Shown here: piece after piece, positions 1 to 5,789 of the stretch
How the letters are laid out: the number at the start of each line of letters is the position of its first letter
How positions within the stretch are numbered: position 1 is the stretch's first letter
The notes under the pieces: generated by a model
Told to the model about the DNA's origin: nothing
Database searches by the model: none
What the model saw: the letters and a program-made list of their open reading frames with translations, nothing else
Translations under genes and position numbers: made by a program
Source of the DNA: Caldilineae bacterium
GTDB taxonomy: Bacteria > Chloroflexota > Anaerolineae > J102
Direction: 5' to 3'
Assembly (NCBI GenBank): GCA_011192085.1
Contig: DUEQ01000462.1
Location: 1-6,014, forward strand
Length of the DNA stretch: 6,014 nt

Positions 1-948
1 CAAGAATGGACCAAGGATCAACTGGACACCGTGCTCGAGGTGGCGTTCGATCTAAAGAAGAAACGGGCGTTGGGCATTCCCCACGCCTATCTGCGGGATA
101 AGGTGTTGGCGATGATGTTTTTCTTCAGCTCGACGCGCACCCGCGGCTCTTTCGAAGCAGGCATGGCCCAATTAGGCGGCCACGCCGCATTCATCGACAG
201 TCGCACCACCCAAATCAAACATGGCGATACAGCCAAAGAGATTGGTGAAATCTTCGGACGCTATTATGACGGCATCGCCATTCGTGAGGTGACCTGGGGT
301 CAGGGCAACAAGTACATCCGCCAGGTGGCTGAAGCTAGTCGCGTGCCTGTGCTCAACATGCAGTGCGAATACTACCATCCTCATCAAGTCCTGGCCGATT
401 TGATGACCATTATCGAGAAGAAGGGCGATCCGCGCGGCAAGACCATCACCGTGAGCTGGGCTTACGCCTCCAGCTACCAAAAACCCCTCAGCGTCCCTGC
501 CAGCCTTATCCTGCTCATGACCCGCTACGGCATGAACGTGCGGCTGGTGCATCCCCCCAAGTTCGATCTTCCCCAATTCATCGTGGATCAGGCCAAGGAG
601 AATGCGAAGATGGCGGGCGGCAGCTTCGAGTACATGGATGATTTCGAGGCCGGCTTCCAGAATAGTGACGTGATCTATGCCAAGAGCTGGGGGCCGCTGG
701 TGACCACTTCCGATCCTGAAGAGAGCAAGAGGCTCATCGAGCAGTACAAGGAATGGATGGTGGATGATCGTCGCATGGCCATGACCAAGCCCGATGCTAT
801 TTACATGCATCCCTTGCCCGCAGATCGTGATATCGAGGTGGCTAGTAGCGTGTTGGATGGCCCCAAGAGCGTGGTCTTCGACGAGGCGGAGAACCGTCTC
901 CATGCCCAAAAGGCTGTCATGGCCCTGACCATGGGCGGGGGCTGGTAG
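1..948 (+). CDS. ygeW: Knotted carbamoyltransferase, YgeW-like (5' partial)
   Basis: This is a member of the aspartate/ornithine carbamoyltransferase superfamily, presumably cytoplasmic, that moves a carbamoyl group between carbamoyl phosphate and an amine. The reading frame is open from base 1, and the first codons (QEWTKDQLDTVLEVA) resemble the YgeW N-terminal region, so the GTG at 31 is internal and roughly 25-30 residues lie off the window. Counting from base 1, the carbamoyl-phosphate motif STRTR is at residues 44-48 and HPHQ at 126-129. A WAYASSYQKPLSVP block starts at 153, KSWGP at 228, and HPLPADR at 270. From memory, the NMQCEYYHPHQ and WAYASSYQKPLSVP blocks and the KSW motif match E. 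coli YgeW closely. Ornithine transcarbamylase instead has DxxxSMG. HPLP replaces the HCLP usual in ornithine-type enzymes. The substrate is unknown. The kinase follows after 84 bases. Family is certain; the YgeW subgroup is likely. Confidence 0.9.
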   Translation, partial: QEWTKDQLDTVLEVAFDLKKKRALGIPHAYLRDKVLAMMFFFSSTRTRGSFEAGMAQLGGHAAFIDSRTTQIKHGDTAKEIGEIFGRYYDGIAIREVTWGQGNKYIRQVAEASRVPVLNMQCEYYHPHQVLADLMTIIEKKGDPRGKTITVSWAYASSYQKPLSVPASLILLMTRYGMNVRLVHPPKFDLPQFIVDQAKENAKMAGGSFEYMDDFEAGFQNSDVIYAKSWGPLVTTSDPEESKRLIEQYKEWMVDDRRMAMTKPDAIYMHPLPADRDIEVASSVLDGPKSVVFDEAENRLHAQKAVMALTMGGGW

Positions 949-1032
949 CATTTCGGCCATCCCTCAAGCCAACGCATCCTTTGTTACGTATTTTCATCCC
1001 GATAATGACGCTAAATCAGGAGTACGATATCC

Positions 1033-1986
1033 ATGACTGAACGCATCGGCACCGCTGTCATCGCCATCGGTGGCAACTCCCTCATTCCGGATAAGCAACA
1101 TAAACAGGTCGAATATCAATGGCAGGCCGTACACGAGACCAGCAAACACATTGTTGAGCTCGTTCAGGCTGGTTGGGATACCATCATCACTCATGGCAAT
1201 GGTCCGCAAGTGGGCTTCATCCTGCGCCGGGCCGAACTGGCCATGCCCGAAGTCCATCCCGTCACCCTGGACCTCATCGGCGCGGACACCCAGGGCTCCA
1301 TCGGCTACATGATCCAACAATCGATGGACAATGAGTTTCAGCGTCGGGGGCTCTATCGCCGGGCTATCACCATCGTCACGCAGGTGCTGGTAGACAAAAA
1401 TGACCCCGCGTTTCAGAATCCCACCAAGCCTATCGGCGGCTTCATGACCGCGGAGGAAGCCAAAGTGTTCGAGACGATGGGATGGAAGGTGATCGAGGAT
1501 GCGGGACGAGGTTATCGACGGGTCATTGCCAGCCCCAAGCCTCTGGAAATCATCGAGGTGAACGCCATCAAATCGTCGGTGAACGAGGGCTGGATCGTGA
1601 TCGCGGTTGGCGGAGGGGGCATTCCCGTGGTTCGGAATGACGAAGGGCTGCTGGAGCCCGCGCCGCCCGCGGTCATCGACAAGGATCGGGCCAGCGCCCT
1701 GCTGGCTCGAAATATCCAAGCTGATATCCTGATTATCTCCACCGCCGTATCCAGGGTGGCCATCAACTTCAACAAGCCCAATCAGCAGTGGCTGGACAGG
1801 ATGACGGTCTCGGAGGCGAAGCAGTACATGGCCGAAGGCCATTTCGCGCCGGGCAGCATGAAGCCCAAGGTGGAGGCCTGTATCGATTTCCTAGAGCATG
1901 GCGGTAAGCGGGCCATCATTACCGATCCGCCCCATCTGGCCCAAGCGCTGCGCGGGGAGGCCGGAACCCATATCCTGCCTGGATAA
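1033..1986 (+). CDS. arcC: Carbamate kinase
   Basis: This enzyme catalyses the reversible reaction carbamoyl phosphate + ADP to ATP + carbamate, which falls apart to ammonia and CO2. It is cytoplasmic and is the ATP-yielding step of several fermentations. The 317-residue length is normal for the family. Amino-acid-kinase fold motifs are in order: IAIGGNSL at residues 10-17, HGNGPQVG at 54-61, and the carbamate kinase signature GRGYRRVIASPKP at 158-170. A glycine-rich VGGGG follows at 192-196, then the nucleotide-site IDKD with K217, and a C-terminal ITDPPHLAQAL helix region. The ATG is supported by AGGAG at 1018-1022, 10 bases upstream. It sits between the carbamoyltransferase and a PLP enzyme, which fits a catabolic role using carbamoyl phosphate made by the first gene. 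It could equally be called yqeA from that context. No arginine deiminase is visible, so the classical arc pathway is not supported here. Confidence 0.96.
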   Translation: MTERIGTAVIAIGGNSLIPDKQHKQVEYQWQAVHETSKHIVELVQAGWDTIITHGNGPQVGFILRRAELAMPEVHPVTLDLIGADTQGSIGYMIQQSMDNEFQRRGLYRRAITIVTQVLVDKNDPAFQNPTKPIGGFMTAEEAKVFETMGWKVIEDAGRGYRRVIASPKPLEIIEVNAIKSSVNEGWIVIAVGGGGIPVVRNDEGLLEPAPPAVIDKDRASALLARNIQADILIISTAVSRVAINFNKPNQQWLDRMTVSEAKQYMAEGHFAPGSMKPKVEACIDFLEHGGKRAIITDPPHLAQALRGEAGTHILPG

Positions 1987-1988
1987 TC

Positions 1989-3242
1989 ATGGATCATATC
2001 ACACATCTCCAATGCATGATCTGCGGCAAGACGTATCAACCAGATGAGGTGACGTACGTCTGCCCCGACCACGGCCATGAGGGCATCCTGGATGTGGTGT
2101 ATGACTACGAGGTCATCGCCCGGCGCATCCGTCCCGAAAGCCTGACCGAAAACCAGGACCCCACTATCTGGCGCTACAAGCCCCTGCTGCCCGTGGAGCC
2201 CGACGCCCCGGTCCCGCCCCTGACCGTGGGGGGCACGCCCCTTTACGACGCGCCGCGGCTGGCCGCGGGCCTGGGGCTGAAGCATGTGTGGGTCAAGGAT
2301 GACGGTCGGCAGCCCACCGCGTCCTTTAAGGACCGGGCCAGCGCCATCGCCATCGTGAAAGCCCAAGAGGCTGGGGCTGAGATCATCACCACGGCCAGCA
2401 CGGGCAACGCCGCGGCCGCGCTCGCAGGTCTGGCCGCGAGCATCGACCAGCCTAATGTTATCTTCGTACCGGCCAGCGCGCCGCAGGCCAAGATCGCCCA
2501 GCTTCTCACCTTCGGATCCACGGTCATGCTGGTGGATGGCACATACGACGACGCGTTCGACCTGTGTCTGGAGGCTGCGGACGCGTTTGGGTGGTACAAC
2601 CGCAACACCGGTTACAATCCCTACATGTCTGAAGGCAAGAAGACCGTCAGTTACGAGATGTGCGAACAGCTCGGTTGGGACGCGCCCGATGTCATCTTCG
2701 TCAGCGTGGGCGACGGTTGCATCATCGGTGGCGTGTACAAGGGCCTGTATGACTTGTTGCAGCTGGGCTGGATTGATCACATGCCCCGTATCATCGGCGT
2801 CCAGGCTGAGGGCAGTAATTACATGGCTGAAGCCTGGGAGAAGGGCGAGGATGTGCTCACAAAGCCTCCCATCGAAGCCCACACCGTAGCTGATAGCATC
2901 AGCGCGGGGCTGCCTCGCGATCGGCTGAAGGCCATGCGCGCGGTGCGAGAAAGCCAGGGTGCGTTCATCACGGTCAGCGACGAGGAGATCCTGACCGCCA
3001 TTCCGGAGCTGGCTCAGAAGACGGGCGTGTTCGCGGAGCCTGCGGGCGCGGCCGCGTATGCAGGCCTGCGCAAGGCGGCGGCGACGGGTCTAGTCTCGCC
3101 CGAGAATCGCATCGTGGTCATCAACACGGGCAGCGGCCTGAAGGATGTCGCCAGCGCCATGAAGGCCGCGACCATGACGGGCGCCGAGCCCTACCGCATC
3201 CGTCCCGCGCTGGAAGCTGTGCGCCGGGCGTTGGGCGATTGA
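1989..3242 (+). CDS. Threonine synthase-like PLP enzyme with zinc ribbon
   Basis: This is a fold-type II pyridoxal-phosphate enzyme of the threonine synthase family, 417 residues. A zinc-ribbon-like N-terminus is seen as C9-x2-C12 and C25-x2-H28, with His replacing the usual fourth Cys. The catalytic lysine is K114 in TASFKDR, and the substrate/cofactor loop STGNAAA has N140. NPYMSEGKKT (residues 210-219) and GVFAEPAGAAAY and NTGSGLKD further on are typical of threonine synthases. The phosphate-binding loop reads VGDGCIIGG at 240-248, where I expect something like VGNGGN, a departure from the family. True threonine synthase acts on O-phosphohomoserine. The company of a carbamoyltransferase and carbamate kinase instead suggests a related lyase or beta-replacement reaction on another amino acid (inference). 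It starts 2 bases after the kinase stop with no strong ribosome site, so translation is probably coupled. The start is fixed by the zinc-ribbon cysteines just downstream. Confidence 0.85.
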   Translation: MDHITHLQCMICGKTYQPDEVTYVCPDHGHEGILDVVYDYEVIARRIRPESLTENQDPTIWRYKPLLPVEPDAPVPPLTVGGTPLYDAPRLAAGLGLKHVWVKDDGRQPTASFKDRASAIAIVKAQEAGAEIITTASTGNAAAALAGLAASIDQPNVIFVPASAPQAKIAQLLTFGSTVMLVDGTYDDAFDLCLEAADAFGWYNRNTGYNPYMSEGKKTVSYEMCEQLGWDAPDVIFVSVGDGCIIGGVYKGLYDLLQLGWIDHMPRIIGVQAEGSNYMAEAWEKGEDVLTKPPIEAHTVADSISAGLPRDRLKAMRAVRESQGAFITVSDEEILTAIPELAQKTGVFAEPAGAAAYAGLRKAAATGLVSPENRIVVINTGSGLKDVASAMKAATMTGAEPYRIRPALEAVRRALGD

Positions 3243-3260
3243 CTTTGATCTAGTTCGAAA

Positions 3261-3318
3261 ATAGACGATAAACGATGGCCGTCAGGCGACAACGCGTTGT
3301 CCGTCGTCTATCGTCCAT
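3261..3318. repeat. Imperfect inverted repeat, possible dispersed intergenic repeat
   Basis: The arms 3261-3278 and 3301-3318 are reverse complements at 15 of 18 positions, with a 22-base centre. Read as minus-strand RNA, two of the three mismatches become G-U pairs, giving a long hairpin; read as plus-strand RNA, one does. The arms are built from GACGATA/GACGA units. There is no T-tract after it on the plus strand, so it is not an obvious terminator for the upstream gene. It may be a copy of a small dispersed element, or an mRNA stabilising or processing stem between the two PLP genes. Copy number elsewhere cannot be seen from this window. Confidence 0.6.
3288..3301. promoter_or_regulatory. 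Perfect 14-base palindrome, possible operator
   Basis: GACAACGCGTTGTC is an exact self-reverse-complement lying about 100 bases upstream of the start at 3398. A palindrome with a central CG step and A/T flanks resembles operators of LacI-type repressors, but no regulator gene is visible here to support that. It lies within the centre of the larger inverted repeat, off its axis, so it may simply be part of that repeat. Regulatory function is inference. Confidence 0.3.
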
Positions 3319-3397
3319 CCTCCTTTCAGCGGTATCGGCGGGCTATGGCCCGTGTCGCCTGTTCAAAAAGCAACGCTGTTTTGCATAAGGATTTACC

Positions 3398-4888
3398 ATG
3401 TCGAAATACAACCTGATTGACCTCACGATTCACAATGAAAGCTGGCTGGAACATGCCATTCAGCGGGCGCGAGAACGCAATATCATCATCCCTACCTTCC
3501 AACAACAGCGTCACCCCGAGCTGATTCCCGACAAGATTAAGGAAAGGCTGATGCATGTGGGCCTGTGGGACCTGAATCCCCTCAATCTCTTCCGCATCAC
3601 CTGGAAGAACGAGCCCACGTCCTTTGGCGGCGGCTTCAACGGCGTCAACTACATGGCGTATCCCAAGGAGCTGACGGGCGTAGAGGCCCGCATTATTACC
3701 CTCATCGGCAAGTGGTTTCCCACGGGCGCACACAAAGTGGGCGCGGCTTTCGGTTGTCTTGTGCCCCGTCTCACCACAGGCCAGTTTGATCCCACCTATC
3801 ACAAGGCGGTCTGGCCCTCCACGGGCAATTATTGCCGCGGCGGCGCGTACGACTCCAACCTGCTGGGCTGCGAATCGGTGGCCATCCTGCCCGAGGGCAT
3901 GAGCCGCGAGCGATTCGAGTGGTTGGAGTCGGTGGCGGGGGAGATCATCGCCACGCCGGGCACGGAAAGCAACGTGAAGGAGATCTTCGACAAGTGCAAC
4001 GAATTACGGGCGTCGGGCGAACCCCTGGTCATCTTCAACCAGTTCGATGAGTTCGGCAACTACCTGTGGCATTACGAGATCACCGGTCCGGCCATGGTCG
4101 AAGTGCTGGAGCAGGAGATGGGGCCCCTGGACAAGTATCGCGGCGTCGTCCTCACCACCGGCTCCGCGGGCACCATCGCCAGTGGCGATTACATGAAGGC
4201 GCAGTTCCCGACCAGCAAGATCGCGGCCAGCGAGGCCCTGCAATGCCCCACGCTGCTGGAGAACGGTTTTGGCGAGCATCGTATCGAAGGCATTGGCGAC
4301 AAACACGTGCCCTGGATTCACAACGTGCGCAACACAGATATGGTCATGGCTGTGGATGATGAAGCCACCATGTCGCTGATGCGGTTGTTCAACGAGCCCG
4401 AGGGCAAAAAGTATCTGGTGGAGAAGGGCGTGCCCGAAGACTTCGTGAATAAGTTGGACCTGTTGGGCATCTCCAGCATCGCCAACATGATCTCCGCCAT
4501 CAAATTCGCCAAGTACTACGAACTGGGCGAGCACGATATCATCCTCACCGTGGCCACCGACTCCATGGAGATGTACCAGAGTCGCATTCGCGAGCTGCGG
4601 GAAGAGCGGGGCGAGTTCACCCGCGCGGACGCCATCGCAGCCTGGGCGCAGTGGTTGGAAGGCATCGATATCGATCATATGTTGGAGACCCGCCACGATG
4701 ACCGCAAGCGCATCCACAACCTCAAGTATTACACCTGGGTCGAGCAGCAGGGCAAGACTTACGAGGAGATCCAGGCCCAATGGTACGATTACGAGGACTA
4801 TTGGGGCAGCATCCATGGACATGTGGAGGAGTTGGACGCGCTGATCAACGAGTTCAATCGTCGCACGGGCCTGCTTGAGCAGCTCTAG
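3398..4888 (+). CDS. Long PLP-dependent fold-type II enzyme, cysteine-synthase-like
   Basis: This is a 496-residue pyridoxal-phosphate enzyme. It is much longer than the roughly 300-residue cysteine synthases whose motifs it carries. The candidate Schiff-base lysine is K113 in TGAHKVGAA. The asparagine loop is WPSTGNYCRGG with N144. The stretch QFDEFGNYLWHYEITGP at 215-231 parallels the QF-N-H-TGP region of cysteine synthase. The phosphate-binding loop is TTGSAGT at 253-259. About 60-70 N-terminal residues precede the core. The C-terminal part, from about residue 400, is rich in charged and aromatic residues, looks helical, and matches nothing I recognise. It is probably a lyase, or a thiolase component, acting on an amino acid. 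A beta subunit like OrtB of ornithine fermentation is one alternative I cannot confirm. The ATG is supported by AAGGA at 3387-3391, 6 bases upstream. A terminator follows the stop directly, so this ends the transcription unit. The fold assignment is firm; the reaction is unknown. Confidence 0.85.
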   Translation: MSKYNLIDLTIHNESWLEHAIQRARERNIIIPTFQQQRHPELIPDKIKERLMHVGLWDLNPLNLFRITWKNEPTSFGGGFNGVNYMAYPKELTGVEARIITLIGKWFPTGAHKVGAAFGCLVPRLTTGQFDPTYHKAVWPSTGNYCRGGAYDSNLLGCESVAILPEGMSRERFEWLESVAGEIIATPGTESNVKEIFDKCNELRASGEPLVIFNQFDEFGNYLWHYEITGPAMVEVLEQEMGPLDKYRGVVLTTGSAGTIASGDYMKAQFPTSKIAASEALQCPTLLENGFGEHRIEGIGDKHVPWIHNVRNTDMVMAVDDEATMSLMRLFNEPEGKKYLVEKGVPEDFVNKLDLLGISSIANMISAIKFAKYYELGEHDIILTVATDSMEMYQSRIRELREERGEFTRADAIAAWAQWLEGIDIDHMLETRHDDRKRIHNLKYYTWVEQQGKTYEEIQAQWYDYEDYWGSIHGHVEELDALINEFNRRTGLLEQL

Positions 4889-4893
4889 CAATC

Positions 4894-4931
4894 AAGGTGC
4901 GACGCACTTCGCAAGGGCGTCGCACCTTTTT
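4894..4931 (+). terminator. Intrinsic terminator after the second PLP gene
   Basis: A perfect 12-base-pair stem pairs AAGGTGCGACGC (4894-4905) with GCGTCGCACCTT (4917-4928). The loop is 11 bases and can itself add CTT/AAG pairs around CGC. A run of five T (4927-4931) overlaps the stem end. It begins 5 bases after the upstream stop codon, a textbook rho-independent terminator closing the metabolic gene set. Confidence 0.93.
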
Positions 4932-4949
4932 CATATCACCCTAAAGCTC

Positions 4950-5729
4950 ATGACCGAACTGATTTTTCTCGGCGCCGGGGCCATCATGCCCGATCATCCC
5001 GGCGATCACACGGCCTTGCTCATCCAGCATGGCCCGCACCGCATCCTGCTCGATGCCGGGCCCGCGGTGATGATGCAACTGGACCGCATAGGCGTCTCGC
5101 CCCACCAGATCACCCACATCTACTTTAGCCACCAGCATGGCGACCACATCTTGGGCAGCCCTATCTTCCTTTTCTATCACCGCATGCGCTATCTTATGGC
5201 CGCGCAACCTGTGCTTGAAGCCTGGTTTATGTTGATGGAAGTGGTCTATCCCGACTATCTGCCCAAAGTGGCGGATGAGCTGGCTTTTCTCTTTTTGGAA
5301 GAGGGGAAGAGCGAGCCCTTGCCTGTGGCGGATGACATCAGCATCACTTTGGCGAGGACGGATCATACTCCAAACATCCCCGCCTACGCCGCCCGGTTCG
5401 ATTTCGCGGCCACCGATACGACGCCCAGGTTCAGCATCGTCTATTCAGGCGATACCCGTCCCAGCCAAGGGGTGGTGGATCTGGCCCGGGGCGCGGATTT
5501 GCTCATCCACGAGGCCACCGCGGCTGAGAGCCTGGGGCAGAAGACGGGAGGCGTGCATTCGACGGCCCGCGAAGCGGGCCGCGTCGCCGCGCAGGCGGGC
5601 GTGAAAGCCCTGGCGTTGGTGCATCGTCTGGCGGGCGATCCCGAGATTTGGCGGCGCGAGGCCGAGGAAAGCTTCGAAGGTAGGATTCTCACGCCTCAAG
5701 CAGGGGACAAGATCCACTTGCCGCTGTGA
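4950..5729 (+). CDS. RNase Z-like metallo-beta-lactamase-fold hydrolase
   Basis: This 259-residue protein has the metallo-beta-lactamase fold and resembles the RNase Z/ElaC branch. The N-terminal strand LIFLGAGAIMP is at residues 4-14. The metal motif SHQHGDH is at 60-66, giving H61, H63, D65 and H66. Further likely ligands are H139 in RTDHT, D168 in YSGDTRP, and H225 in ALVHRL. LLIHEAT at 184-190 and HSTAREA at 203-209 are characteristic of the RNase Z group. It is shorter than the roughly 300-residue tRNA 3'-processing enzymes, and the segment that would carry the tRNA-binding arm (about 70-125) is hydrophobic and unlike it. A general metallohydrolase is therefore as likely as a true tRNase Z. 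The ATG at 4950 is preferred because a TTG at 4875 would put the terminator stem inside the coding region and add 25 non-family residues. No clear ribosome site precedes 4950. It lies outside the upstream transcription unit and is probably unrelated to it. Confidence 0.85.
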   Translation: MTELIFLGAGAIMPDHPGDHTALLIQHGPHRILLDAGPAVMMQLDRIGVSPHQITHIYFSHQHGDHILGSPIFLFYHRMRYLMAAQPVLEAWFMLMEVVYPDYLPKVADELAFLFLEEGKSEPLPVADDISITLARTDHTPNIPAYAARFDFAATDTTPRFSIVYSGDTRPSQGVVDLARGADLLIHEATAAESLGQKTGGVHSTAREAGRVAAQAGVKALALVHRLAGDPEIWRREAEESFEGRILTPQAGDKIHLPL

Positions 5730-5789
5730 GCAAAAAACGGACGCCTTGGGAGAAGCATTCGGCCAGGTGGACCAGGATGGGGAATGTCA
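5730..5789. other. Short convergent intergenic spacer
   Basis: These 60 bases lie between the stop of the metallohydrolase and the tandem stops of the minus-strand fragment. A short A-run (5733-5738) reads as a T-run on the minus strand, but I find no convincing stem beside it. The spacer contains CCAGG in two near-copies (5764-5768 and 5772-5776). I see no gene or clear signal in it. It may include sequence from beyond the msrP breakpoint. Confidence 0.4.

Noticed and set aside
31..33. GTG at 31 as the true start of the carbamoyltransferase
   Set aside because: The same frame is open to base 1, and the ten codons before the GTG still resemble the YgeW N-terminal region, so the gene is simply cut by the window edge.
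172..960. 262-codon minus-strand open frame
   Set aside because: It is antisense to the carbamoyltransferase, whose conserved motifs span the same stretch. Its translation shows no domain.
981..1006. Possible promoter TTGTTA ... GATAAT before carbamate kinase
   Set aside because: The hexamers are plausible, but the spacer is only 14 bases, below the usual 16-18, and this is an AT-richer intergenic stretch where such matches arise by chance. It is not strong enough to list.
994..1842. 282-codon minus-strand open frame
   Set aside because: It is antisense to carbamate kinase and has no motif support.
1782..2882. 366-codon minus-strand open frame
   Set aside because: It lies antisense to the end of carbamate kinase and most of the threonine-synthase-like gene, both of which have clear family motifs. 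Its translation is low-complexity His/Gly/Arg-rich and matches no family. It is a codon-bias shadow.
3364..3383. Small hairpin CAAAAAGC/GCTGTTTTG just before the ribosome site at 3387
   Set aside because: It is short, has a bulge, and is A/T-paired. It could mask or expose the ribosome site, but nothing beyond the weak stem supports a riboswitch or attenuator.
4004..4891. 295-codon minus-strand open frame
   Set aside because: It is fully antisense to the long PLP enzyme, and its Leu/His/Val-rich translation has no recognisable motif.
4875..4949. TTG start giving a 284-residue form of the metallohydrolase
   Set aside because: This extension would overlap the preceding gene, translate through the terminator hairpin, and add residues that do not resemble the family N-terminus, which begins at the MTELIFLGAG strand.
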